From Halorientalis litorea (GTDB lineage Archaea; Halobacteriota; Halobacteria; Halobacteriales; Haloarculaceae): a stretch of 64,000 nt of DNA. The stretch's first letter is position 1. The number at the start of each line of letters is the position of its first letter. Where the stretch lies: contig NZ_CP095482.1 in assembly GCF_023028225.1 (NCBI RefSeq), positions 372,001 to 436,000 of the forward strand, read 5' to 3'. Positions 18,713 through 26,343 of this stretch are shown here, one piece after another. Both the position numbers and the translations under genes were made by a program. Under the pieces are notes generated by a model. That model ran no database searches, was not told where the DNA came from, and saw only the letters and a list, made by a program, of their open reading frames with translations.

Positions 18713-19104
18713 CGTATCTGTTTGGGCAGGGCGTCCTCCTCGAAGACGTTCCGGATAGCCTCTTTCACGTCACGGTCGCTGAACGGCTTGATGAGGTAGC
18801 CGTCGGCACCCGCCTTCGCGGCGAGTTTCATCTTCTTCTTCTGGCCGACGCTCGTACACATGATGACCTTGATGTCGTCGTCGAGTTCGTTGAGGGCGGC
18901 CGTGGCCTTGACACCGTTTGCCTTCCGCATCACGATGTCCATCATCACGAGGTCGATTTTGTCACGGTTGTTCTTGAACTGCTGAACGGCCTTCGCGCCG
19001 TTCTCGGCTTCCGCGACAATTTCGAAGCCGGAGATATCGAGGGCTGACGCTACGTTAGCCCGCATGTAACCCGAGTCGTCGACAATCAGTACGCCGAGGG
19101 ACAT
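18709..19104 (-). CDS. cheY: Response regulator CheY
   Basis: 131 residues, receiver domain only. All functional residues are present: acidic pair D9/D10, phospho-acceptor D56 (LVMMDIVM), T84 and K106 (LIKPF). CheY-P carries the signal from CheA to the archaellum motor through CheF-type adaptors in haloarchaea; no cheF or archaellum gene is in this window. A TATA-like element ~27 bp before the ATG suggests a leaderless start separate from cheW. Confidence 0.97.
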   Translation of the reverse strand: MSLGVLIVDDSGYMRANVASALDISGFEIVAEAENGAKAVQQFKNNRDKIDLVMMDIVMRKANGVKATAALNELDDDIKVIMCTSVGQKKKMKLAAKAGADGYLIKPFSDRDVKEAIRNVFEEDALPKQIR

Positions 19105-19124
19105 GACATTTTCAATGGGCAGAA

Positions 19125-19142
19125 GGATTGATTTAATTTTTG
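19125..19142 (-). promoter_or_regulatory. Candidate TATA promoter for cheY
   Basis: On the minus strand the 55-bp cheW-cheY gap holds an AT-rich run (AAAAATTAAATCAATCC) centred about 27-30 bases before the cheY ATG. That spacing would give a leaderless cheY-cheA-cheC-cheC-cheD transcript independent of cheW. Inferred from spacing only. Confidence 0.5.
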
Positions 19143-19159
19143 CCCCGTTAGTATCACTC

Positions 19160-19630
19160 TCATATCATTTCGTCGGTCCGTTGGGTCAGGCGTGGTACGT
19201 CGAGAACCCCGAGTACGTCGTCCTCGGACGCCACGGTGGCGAGGAACGCGGCCGGGTCGAGTCCCGGCGGCGCGCCCGGTTCGATGTCGTCGACGTGGAC
19301 GTCGGTCAGTCCGTCGATATCGTCGATTTCGACGGCGAGCGTCGTCCCCTCACCGTCACGCTCGAACGCCACGGTTCGCGTCCCGTCGTCCGGGTTCGTC
19401 TCGTCGGCCCCGACGACTGCCGCGCCGTCGAGAACGAGCGTCAGTTCGCCGCGGAGCTGGGCGACGCCGGTGACGATGGCCGGTGTGTTCGGAACGGGCG
19501 TAAGGTGTGGCGTCTCGACGATGTTTGCCACGCGGCCCGCCTCGACAGCACAGCGGTAGTCACCGACTACGAGGCGGAGGAACTGGACGCTGTCCGGGTC
19601 AGCGGTCCGGTTCGCCGTTTGACTGCTCAT
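19160..19630 (-). CDS. cheW: Chemotaxis coupling protein CheW
   Basis: 156 residues forming a CheW SH3-like fold; the conserved core is VQFLRLVVGDYRCAVEAGRV and the hallmark GVAQLRGELTLVLD, which contacts transducer tips and CheA. It bridges receptors to the kinase. It is the first gene of the leftward che cluster and reads divergently from the opsin-like gene, which begins 143 bp away. Confidence 0.95.
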   Translation of the reverse strand: MSSQTANRTADPDSVQFLRLVVGDYRCAVEAGRVANIVETPHLTPVPNTPAIVTGVAQLRGELTLVLDGAAVVGADETNPDDGTRTVAFERDGEGTTLAVEIDDIDGLTDVHVDDIEPGAPPGLDPAAFLATVASEDDVLGVLDVPRLTQRTDEMI

Positions 19631-19773
19631 CTGTTTCCCCCTCCGCGCCGGACGATAGCACCCTGAGCGGACATCACCGAACGTTCCGAGAAGTGGTATA
19701 ATAATCTTCCGTCGATTTCGGCTGTCAAAACGTAGCCAACGGTAAATACCCCGACCGTATCTGTTTGTTTCAC
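19631..19773. promoter_or_regulatory. Shared divergent promoter region: cheW / opsin-like gene
   Basis: 143 bp between two divergent ATGs. For the opsin-like gene, GGTAAATACC (19741-19750) is centred 28 bases before the ATG, fitting a leaderless start. For cheW, the TATAATAAT run around 19696-19706 is about 70 bases upstream, allowing a ~40-base leader. The common control region ties the opsin-like receptor to the che cluster. No clear operator repeat is seen. Confidence 0.5.
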
Positions 19774-20484
19774 ATGGTAGAGACAGTTATTTGGTTCGGG
19801 CTCGCCGCGGCGGCACTGTTCACCGCGGCTGTCACGGCCATCGTCGTCGGGGCACTCCGTGGCCGGCTCCGCTCGCCGTTCTACAACTTGCCGCCGTTTT
19901 TCGCTCTCGTCGCAGGTATCGCTTACAGCGTCATGGCTGCGGTGGAAGTCGAGATTATTCCCGCAGTCCTGCCGAAACTGCTACAGCTGACCGCCATCCG
20001 ATACGTCGGGTGGCTGTTCGCCACCGCCGTCATCACGTACTACCTCGGGATGCTGTCCAGCGCGGACATGGAGAACCGGTTGTCGGCGGTCGGTGCGGCC
20101 ATTCTGCTGGTCGTCGCCGGGTTCGTCGCGGCCCTCAACGACGGCCTCATCCGGTGGGGGATGTTCGGGATGTCCGTGATGTTCTTCGTCGGTATCGTGT
20201 TCACCTTCCTGCGCCCATACAGCGCGGCGATGGTGGAGAAAGAAGACGGGTCACGGAGCCTCTTTACCAGCCTCCGAGACTTGACTATCGGACTCTGGAC
20301 GCTGTACATGGCCGTGTTCGTCCTCGGTCCGTTCGGTGTCGAGGTGTTGACCGTCGCGGACTATCACTTCGTCAACGTCACGCTCGACATCGCGGCGATG
20401 GTCGGTATCATCGCCGTACTGCTCCTCCGGCAGTACGAACTCCGGACGTTCGTCACAGGCGACATCGACGCGTCACCGAGCTAA
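19774..20484 (+). CDS. Type-1 opsin homologue lacking the retinal lysine (sensory rhodopsin II-like)
   Basis: 236 residues with seven hydrophobic helices (approx. 3-28, 37-57, 73-94, 103-120, 125-146, 166-188, 197-219). Helix C (RYVGWLFATAVITYYLG) matches RYIDW of sensory rhodopsin II, but the Schiff-base counterion Asp is Gly79. Helix F keeps LTIGLWTLY with the ring-lining Trp175 and Tyr178; the following Pro is Met179. Helix G (TLDIAAMVG) aligns with YLDLVTKVG, so the retinal-binding Lys is Met209. Alignment to NpSRII was done from memory. The fold is retained, the chromophore site is not. The transducer gene 150 bp downstream suggests a receptor-transducer pair. Confidence 0.88.
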   Translation: MVETVIWFGLAAAALFTAAVTAIVVGALRGRLRSPFYNLPPFFALVAGIAYSVMAAVEVEIIPAVLPKLLQLTAIRYVGWLFATAVITYYLGMLSSADMENRLSAVGAAILLVVAGFVAALNDGLIRWGMFGMSVMFFVGIVFTFLRPYSAAMVEKEDGSRSLFTSLRDLTIGLWTLYMAVFVLGPFGVEVLTVADYHFVNVTLDIAAMVGIIAVLLLRQYELRTFVTGDIDASPS

Positions 20485-20597
20485 GCCCGCCACGGCGCGC
20501 TCGACTCTTCGTATCGGCGGTGAGAACAGGTCCCCGAGGAGCCGCCGCGTCGCCCGCTGTATTAAATCACACCCAGTACCGATGAATTAAATCGCCC

Positions 20598-20634
20598 CTA
20601 CCGTTTATTACACCCCGTTAGTAATTACGCCCAT
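20598..20634 (+). promoter_or_regulatory. Candidate TATA promoter of the transducer gene
   Basis: The run CCGTTTATTAC (20601-20611) is centred about 27 bases before the ATG at 20635, the spacing expected of a leaderless haloarchaeal transcript. The transducer can therefore be made independently of the opsin-like gene 150 bp upstream. Confidence 0.55.
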
Positions 20635-21828
20635 ATGTCACAGGCGTCCGGAATCAAACGCGGGTATCGACGGAAACTGGGTCTGGGGGGCGTGGTCATC
20701 GCCGCGCTGGTGGTCGTGGCCGGATACAACGTCTACTCACAACTCGCACCACAGTTGTCGGGTGCGGTACAGGGAGAGTTGCTCTCGGGTCTCGTGAGTA
20801 TTACCCTCGTCGCCCTGACCGCACTCCTGTTCATCAGTGCCGCGCTCGGGCGGGAGTCGATGACGGCCCTGACGATTCTCACGGAGCGGGCACGGGAGGA
20901 CGACACGCTCGACGTGGATGTCGAGACGGACGACGACATGGGCGAGCTGTACGAATCGTACGCGGCCGTGCGCGACGCCCTGCAAGAGCGCATCCGGGAG
21001 AGCGAGACGAAAAGCGAGGAACTCAGGTCCTGTGCATCGGATTTCTGTGATACGATGGAACTGGTCGGGAAGGGGGACCTGTCACAGCGACTCGACGAAG
21101 ACGTCGACGACCCCGTGATGGCCCAACTCGCGGGCGACTTCAACGTGATGATGGACCAACTGGAGACGGCCATCGGTGACCTCTACGCGTTCACCGAGGA
21201 CGTGTCGACGGCGTCGGACCTGCTCGCCCAGCAGACGGCACAGTCGATGCAGGCGAGCGTCCAGATTCGGGAGGTCGCACAGGAAATCAGCGACCAAGGC
21301 GAGATGACCACGGCTTTCGAGCAGTTCGAGAACGTGGACATCGACTACGAGAACGGGGCGGGCGGCGACGGGTTGGACATCGAACTCGACGAGACGGTCG
21401 ACTCGATTGCGGAGTTGGGTGACCGGATGGACCGTATCGACGAGATTTCCGAGTTCATCTCGGACGTGGCGAACGAGACCAACATGCTCGCGCTGAACGC
21501 CGGTATCGAGGCGTCGAAGGTCGACGACGACAGCGCGGAGGGGTTCCAGGTCGTCGCGGACGAGGTCAAGTCACTGGCCGAAGAGACCGAGGAATCCGCG
21601 AACGAAATCGAGGACAGTACCGAGGACATCCGGTCTGGCACGCGCCAAGCGGTGGAGAGCGTCCTCCGCCAACAGGCCGAACTGCTCTCGACCCTCTCCG
21701 AACAGGTCGAGGACCTCTCGGAGAGTTCCACGGAACTCCAGCAGACCCTCTCACAGCTCAACCTGTCGGAGCGAACCGACGACAGCGCGACACTCGACGC
21801 GGGCCGGGAGCGCCCACCCGCCGAGTGA
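20635..21828 (+). CDS. HtrII-like transducer (methyl-accepting protein type) with shortened signalling domain
   Basis: 397 residues. TM1 at ~18-38 and TM2 at ~48-71 are joined by only ~11 residues, so there is no extracellular ligand domain; this matches HtrII-type transducers that receive signals from a membrane opsin. A HAMP domain (~72-125) and a second HAMP-like unit (~135-180, GDLSQRLDEDVDDPVM) follow. The CheA/CheW-binding tip is intact (ETNMLALNAGIEASK and GFQVVADEVKSLAEE, ~281-317). Compared with NpHtrII from memory, both arms of the hairpin are shorter and an acidic non-helical insert (~228-252) interrupts the ascending arm, so the methylation helices seem missing. Confidence 0.9.
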   Translation: MSQASGIKRGYRRKLGLGGVVIAALVVVAGYNVYSQLAPQLSGAVQGELLSGLVSITLVALTALLFISAALGRESMTALTILTERAREDDTLDVDVETDDDMGELYESYAAVRDALQERIRESETKSEELRSCASDFCDTMELVGKGDLSQRLDEDVDDPVMAQLAGDFNVMMDQLETAIGDLYAFTEDVSTASDLLAQQTAQSMQASVQIREVAQEISDQGEMTTAFEQFENVDIDYENGAGGDGLDIELDETVDSIAELGDRMDRIDEISEFISDVANETNMLALNAGIEASKVDDDSAEGFQVVADEVKSLAEETEESANEIEDSTEDIRSGTRQAVESVLRQQAELLSTLSEQVEDLSESSTELQQTLSQLNLSERTDDSATLDAGRERPPAE

Positions 21829-21929
21829 CCGCGGACGACATCCAGCTCCGCCGGGACGCCACGCGGGCGGTCACGACGCTCTTCTAGTGAATGAGAACGC
21901 TTACAGTACCGCCGGTCGGCCGTTGATAC

Positions 21930-23216
21930 ATGACAGAAACCGTGTTGCTCGTCGGTGGCGGTGGCCGCGAGCACGCCGTCGCCCGCGCGCTCGCAGACTC
22001 GGACGCGACCCTGTACGCGTGTGCCGGGAACCGAAACCCCGGTATCGCCGCGGTGGCTGCCGGCTTCGAGACGCTCGACACGACGAACCCGCAGGCAGTC
22101 GTGGAGTACGCCGAGGACGTCGACGCCGACCTCGCCGTCGTCGGTCCGGAGGCACCGCTACAGGCCGGTGTCGCGGACGCGCTCGACGAGGCGGGCGTGT
22201 ACGCGTTCGGCCCGCAGGCCGACGAAGCGCGCATCGAGACGGACAAGGGCTTTCAGCGTCGCTTCATGCAGGAACACGACGTTCCGGGGTGTCCCGACTT
22301 CGAGGAGTTCCGGGACATGGAGGCGGCCTGCGACTACGTCGACGAGTACGACGGTGACCTCGCGGTCAAGCCCGCGGGCCTCACCGGCGGGAAGGGCGTC
22401 CGCGTCATCGGCGACCAAGTGACCGCCGAGGAGGCAAAGACCTACATCCGCGAGTCCGAGTACGACCGCATCGTCCTCGAAGAGCGACTCGTCGGCGAGG
22501 AGTTCACGATTCAGGGGTTCGTCGCCAACGGCCAGTTGCGTGTCACGCCCGCCGTCCAGGACCACAAGCGTGCGTACGAGGGCGACGACGGGCCGAACAC
22601 CGGCGGCATGGGCAGTTACAGCGACGCGTCGCTCGAACTCCCGTTCATGGACGAGGACGACTATCGCGACGCCGTCGACATCATGGAAGCCGTCGTCGAT
22701 GCCTTGGACGGCTACAAGGGCGTCCTCTACGGCCAGTTTATGCTCACCAGCGAGGGGCCGAGAGTCGTCGAGTTCAACGCACGCTTCGGCGACCCCGAGG
22801 CGATGAACACCCTGCCGACTCTGGAGACGGACTTCCTCGACGTGCTGACCGCCGCTCGGGACGGCGACCACCTCCCGCAACTCACGTTCGCAGAACAGGC
22901 GACGGTCTGTAAGTACGCCGTCCCCGACGGCTACCCCACCGACCCGGACGCGGGCGCGAAGGTGACCATCGACCCCGACAGCGCGGGCGACGCCATCCTC
23001 TTCTATGCGAGTGTCGACGAGCGTGAAGACGGCATCTACACGACTACCTCCCGCTCCTTCGCCGTCGTCGGCGTCGCGGACACCATCACCGAGGCCGAAG
23101 AAATCGCCGAAGGCGCGCTCGAACGTGCCGGGACAGAGGGCCTCCGCGTCCGCCACGACATCGGCAAGCCGGACCTCGTCCAGAGTCGCATCGACCACAT
23201 GGACACCCTGCGGTAG
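21930..23216 (+). CDS. purD: Phosphoribosylamine-glycine ligase
   Basis: 428 residues. The N-terminal VLLVGGGGREHAVARAL is the family start. The ATP-grasp core shows DLAVKPAGLTGGKGVRV, the GPNTGGMGSYS loop and VVEFNARFGDPEAMN, which carries the metal ligands. The enzyme makes glycinamide ribonucleotide in purine synthesis. It is monocistronic; a 101-bp gap separates it from the transducer and 64 bp from the acyltransferase. Confidence 0.97.
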   Translation: MTETVLLVGGGGREHAVARALADSDATLYACAGNRNPGIAAVAAGFETLDTTNPQAVVEYAEDVDADLAVVGPEAPLQAGVADALDEAGVYAFGPQADEARIETDKGFQRRFMQEHDVPGCPDFEEFRDMEAACDYVDEYDGDLAVKPAGLTGGKGVRVIGDQVTAEEAKTYIRESEYDRIVLEERLVGEEFTIQGFVANGQLRVTPAVQDHKRAYEGDDGPNTGGMGSYSDASLELPFMDEDDYRDAVDIMEAVVDALDGYKGVLYGQFMLTSEGPRVVEFNARFGDPEAMNTLPTLETDFLDVLTAARDGDHLPQLTFAEQATVCKYAVPDGYPTDPDAGAKVTIDPDSAGDAILFYASVDEREDGIYTTTSRSFAVVGVADTITEAEEIAEGALERAGTEGLRVRHDIGKPDLVQSRIDHMDTLR

Positions 23217-23280
23217 TCCGGCCACCTCGCCACACGGCCGGCACAGTAGTTTCAAGACGGCCGACGGCGAACCAACGGGC

Positions 23281-23781
23281 GTGAGTGACGACAGCGACGA
23301 CACGCGGCACGCCCGGACCACCGCCCACGCGACGCCGGGGCCGCTGAACTCCCTTCAGTACTGGACGGACGCGAAGCATCCGCTGCGGGTGATGTTCACG
23401 TACGCCCTCGTCCTCGCGGCCCGCATCGCGCCGAGTCTTCGCCTGCGGAACTGGCTGTTGCGCCGCATCGGCGTCACCGTCGGTGCGGGCGTCTCGTGGG
23501 GACTGGAGGCCACCCCGGACGTGTTCTGGCCCGAGTTGATAACCATCGAGTCACACGCCATCGTCGGCTACGACGCGACGCTCCTCTGTCACGAGTTCCT
23601 GCAGGACGAGTACCGGACCGGGGAAGTCGTCGTCGGCGAACGGGCGATGGTCGGGGCCGGGGCAATCGTCCTTCCGGGTGTCGAAATCGGTGATGGCGCG
23701 CGGGTCGCCGCGAACTCGCTGGTCACCGAGGACGTGCCCGCCGACACGACGGTGGCGGGCGTTCCGGCGGAAGAAGTCTAA
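23281..23781 (+). CDS. Left-handed beta-helix acyltransferase
   Basis: 166 residues from a GTG start (VSDDSDDTRHAR); no closer ATG is available. The C-terminal half has hexapeptide repeats (IVGYDATLL, VVVGERAMVGAGAIVLPGV, IGDGARVAANSLV) ending in VPADTTVAGVPAEEV, a signature of the CysE/LacA/NodL superfamily. The acyl acceptor is unknown; membrane-associated sugar or lipid modification is common for the group. The stop overlaps the convergent mscS-like gene stop by 4 bp. Confidence 0.8.
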   Translation: MSDDSDDTRHARTTAHATPGPLNSLQYWTDAKHPLRVMFTYALVLAARIAPSLRLRNWLLRRIGVTVGAGVSWGLEATPDVFWPELITIESHAIVGYDATLLCHEFLQDEYRTGEVVVGERAMVGAGAIVLPGVEIGDGARVAANSLVTEDVPADTTVAGVPAEEV

Positions 23782-24557
23782 TCGCGGATGCGGACGATGC
23801 CCGAGCGCAGGACCTCGCGGTTCGGGACGATGTGTTCCTCGCCGTCGCTCTCGACGTGCGTGACGAAGAGGTTCACCTCCTGAACGATACCGGAGCGGTC
23901 CCCGACCCGTACCTCATCGCCGATGCTGTACGGTTCTTCGAGGAGGAGGTACGCTCCGGCCGCGCCCGAGGAGAGGAGGTCCCTGAGGGCGATACCGGTG
24001 AGGAAGACGAGACCGAAGACGTAGCCGAACAGCATTACGAGCAGGGCACTCGTGGCGACGCCCAGTTGGCTCAGGGCAATAAGGAACGCGATGTAGAACA
24101 CGCTGTACTTGACCAGCGTGGGAATGAACCCGACCTCCGGGAGTTTGATCCCACGGAGACGCTCGCTGACCAGCACCCCGGCCTTGTCACCGACGACGAG
24201 GCCAGCGATGACGGCGAGGACAGCGACGAGGACGCGAGGGAGGAAGCCAGCCATGAACGGCAGGACGGTGGCCGTGTTGAGCAGTCGGGCGACGTCGAGT
24301 GCGATGAGTGCCCCCGCGATGTAAATCGACAGTGAGACGAACTGCGCGAGGAGGCCCACCGTCGAGGTACCGAGGCCCTGCGCGCTCCGCTCGAAGGCCG
24401 TCCCCTCGACAGTCTCGTGGAGGCCGACAGCCCGTAACAGACGGTACACCGTCCGCCCGACGACGTAGCCGACGAGGAGGGCCACGACGAAGATGCCGCT
24501 GGCGAGCAGGACCCGTGAACTAGTGAAAAACTGCACTAGTGTTTCGTGGAGTGACAT
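23778..24557 (-). CDS. mscS: Small-conductance mechanosensitive channel (MscS family)
   Basis: 259 residues. Helices near 15-35, 65-90, 100-125 and 145-180 precede the pore helix and the beta-domain (SGAAGAYLLLEEPYSIGDEVRVGDRSG is split by the family GDEV motif), then VQEVNLFVTHV and IVPNREVLRSG, both characteristic of the MscS beta domain. It opens on membrane tension to vent solutes. Its start overlaps the dacZ stop by one base (TGATG), so channel and c-di-AMP synthase are made together, in line with the osmotic role of c-di-AMP. Confidence 0.88.
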   Translation of the reverse strand: MSLHETLVQFFTSSRVLLASGIFVVALLVGYVVGRTVYRLLRAVGLHETVEGTAFERSAQGLGTSTVGLLAQFVSLSIYIAGALIALDVARLLNTATVLPFMAGFLPRVLVAVLAVIAGLVVGDKAGVLVSERLRGIKLPEVGFIPTLVKYSVFYIAFLIALSQLGVATSALLVMLFGYVFGLVFLTGIALRDLLSSGAAGAYLLLEEPYSIGDEVRVGDRSGIVQEVNLFVTHVESDGEEHIVPNREVLRSGIVRIRD

Positions 24558-25369
24558 CAGTACGCCTCCGGGTCGAGTTCGAGAACGATTTCACCACCCT
24601 TGAACGCGCGCACGAGGCCGTCACTTTCACTGAGAACCACCGCGATGGCGTTCGTGTCCCGCGTAATCGCGCCGGCCGCCATGTGTCGCGCACCGAGGCC
24701 CTTCGGGATGTCGACACCTTCGGCCGACGGTTCCAAGTAGCGATAGGCCGAGACTATCTTCCCGGCGTCGGAGATGACGAACGCGCCGTCGAGTCGGGAG
24801 AACTCCTTCAACATCACGTTCACGATGGGGTCGCCAACGTGGACGTGAGACTTCTCGAAGGGGTTGTACGAGAGCGGCCGGGACTTGTTCATCACCTTCC
24901 CGGCGTCACCGACGACGAACAGCGCGCCGACCGGTTTCCCCTTCTGGCCCTTCTTCCCCAGTTCGACGGCCACGTCCACCACGTTCCGGATGACCTCCGG
25001 TTCGGCCCGAGAGTTGACGAACAGGCTGTAGACGCCCGACTGCTCGAAGTGGTCCGCCTGCAACCGCATCACGGTGTCGGTGTCGTCGCCGAACGTCTGT
25101 ACCGCGCAGGCCAGTTCCGCCTCGGGGTCGATGAAGTCGTTGTCCAGCGCGCCCTCGATACCGAACCGGACGCGGGCCGCCACGTCGTTGAATTCGAGTG
25201 GGAGTTCGACGAAGGTGTCGGCGTCCACCGTATTCTCCTCGGCGACGACGACGACGGGCGTCTCGTCGTCAGCCTCGAAGTCCCGGTAGAACGAGGCACT
25301 CGGCGAAAAGAGGGAAACTGCGTCCACGTCGGCGACGAGGTGCCCGAGTACCTCTTGGAGGTCGGTCAT
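24557..25369 (-). CDS. dacZ: Diadenylate cyclase (c-di-AMP synthase) DacZ
   Basis: 270 residues. The C-terminal DAC domain carries the catalytic DGA motif (DGAFVISDAG) and the GLGARHMAAGAITRDT segment equivalent to the RHR motif of bacterial DAC domains. The N-terminal ~125 residues form the archaeal DacZ-specific part. It makes c-di-AMP from two ATP in the cytosol. The ATG at MTDLQEVLGH is preferred to a GTG two codons upstream. Confidence 0.92.
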   Translation of the reverse strand: MTDLQEVLGHLVADVDAVSLFSPSASFYRDFEADDETPVVVVAEENTVDADTFVELPLEFNDVAARVRFGIEGALDNDFIDPEAELACAVQTFGDDTDTVMRLQADHFEQSGVYSLFVNSRAEPEVIRNVVDVAVELGKKGQKGKPVGALFVVGDAGKVMNKSRPLSYNPFEKSHVHVGDPIVNVMLKEFSRLDGAFVISDAGKIVSAYRYLEPSAEGVDIPKGLGARHMAAGAITRDTNAIAVVLSESDGLVRAFKGGEIVLELDPEAY

Positions 25370-25485
25370 TGTCACATCTAACTCTACAGGTAGAAAAAAG
25401 CCTTCTGGGGCCGTCGTGCGCGCGTCTCACACGCGTCACACGACTCGACTGCCGTCCCGGGGCGTTCTCACCGCGGCGTGCTGGC

Positions 25486-25498
25486 ACTTATTTAACAG
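25486..25498 (+). promoter_or_regulatory. Candidate TATA promoter of the alpha/beta hydrolase gene
   Basis: ACTTATTTAACAG is centred 28 bases before the ATG at 25519, consistent with a leaderless haloarchaeal promoter. Confidence 0.5.
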
Positions 25499-25518
25499 TT
25501 CCAGTCGTGGATACACGT

Positions 25519-26343
25519 ATGCCGACGTTGCCAGACGACCCGGACCCGGCCACGGAACTGTATCGGCACCGAACCGAGGCGGTCTCCGTGGACCGCGGGG
25601 ACGGGCCGCCGGTCGTGTTCAGCCACGGGACGCTGATGGACTGGACGATGTTCCAGCCACAACTGGACGCGCTCGCACCCGACTACCGAACCATCGCCTA
25701 CCAGAACCGCGCCCGGACCGACCGGTGGCAAGGTCCCTACGACCTCGACGACCTCGCTGACGACTGCCGGACGCTCGTCGACGCGAAGGGCATCGACTCC
25801 TGTGTCCTCGCGGGGATGTCGATGGGTGGGTTCATGGCCCTCCGCTACGCCCTCAGTTACCCCGATACCCTCGACGGTATCGTCCTCATCGACAGCATGG
25901 CGACGCCACACGAGGAGGCCGAACAGGAGACCTACCAGCAGTGGATAGACACCACGAAAGACGCCGGCGACGTGCCCGACCAGATGGCCGACATCGTCGG
26001 CAACATGCTGTTCGGCGAAACGTCGAACGAGGAACGGACGGACCTCGTGAACCACTGGAAAAACCGGTGGCAGACCTATCCCGGGACAGCCATCTACGAC
26101 GAGGTGATGTCGTGGCTCTACCGGGACGGCGTCGCGGACAGACTCGACGAGATAGACGTTCCCGTCCTCGTCCTCCACGGCGAGGAGGACATCTCTATCG
26201 AACCCGAGCGTGCGGAAGCGATGCTCGACGACCTCCCCGACGCACGGATGGAGACGATTCCCGAAGCCGGCCACTCCTCGAATCTCGAAAACCCCGGCCC
26301 GGCCAACGACGCCCTTCGCTCGTTCCTCGCGGACGTGTACTAA
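25519..26343 (+). CDS. Alpha/beta-fold hydrolase
   Basis: 274 residues. The oxyanion region is VVFSHGTLMDW, the nucleophile elbow GMSMGG carries the catalytic Ser, the acid follows in VLVLHGEEDISIEP and the His is in EAGHSSNLENP. The triad is complete. Likeness to bromoperoxidase/3-oxoadipate enol-lactonase-type hydrolases is general, so the substrate cannot be named. Cytosolic. Its stop overlaps the convergent phosphatase-like gene by 4 bp. Confidence 0.87.
   Translation: MPTLPDDPDPATELYRHRTEAVSVDRGDGPPVVFSHGTLMDWTMFQPQLDALAPDYRTIAYQNRARTDRWQGPYDLDDLADDCRTLVDAKGIDSCVLAGMSMGGFMALRYALSYPDTLDGIVLIDSMATPHEEAEQETYQQWIDTTKDAGDVPDQMADIVGNMLFGETSNEERTDLVNHWKNRWQTYPGTAIYDEVMSWLYRDGVADRLDEIDVPVLVLHGEEDISIEPERAEAMLDDLPDARMETIPEAGHSSNLENPGPANDALRSFLADVY

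Noticed and set aside
17157..18758. Ser/Ala-rich plus-strand open frame opposite the CheA linker
   Set aside because: Low-complexity composition produced by the acidic codons on the other strand; no promoter or start signal.
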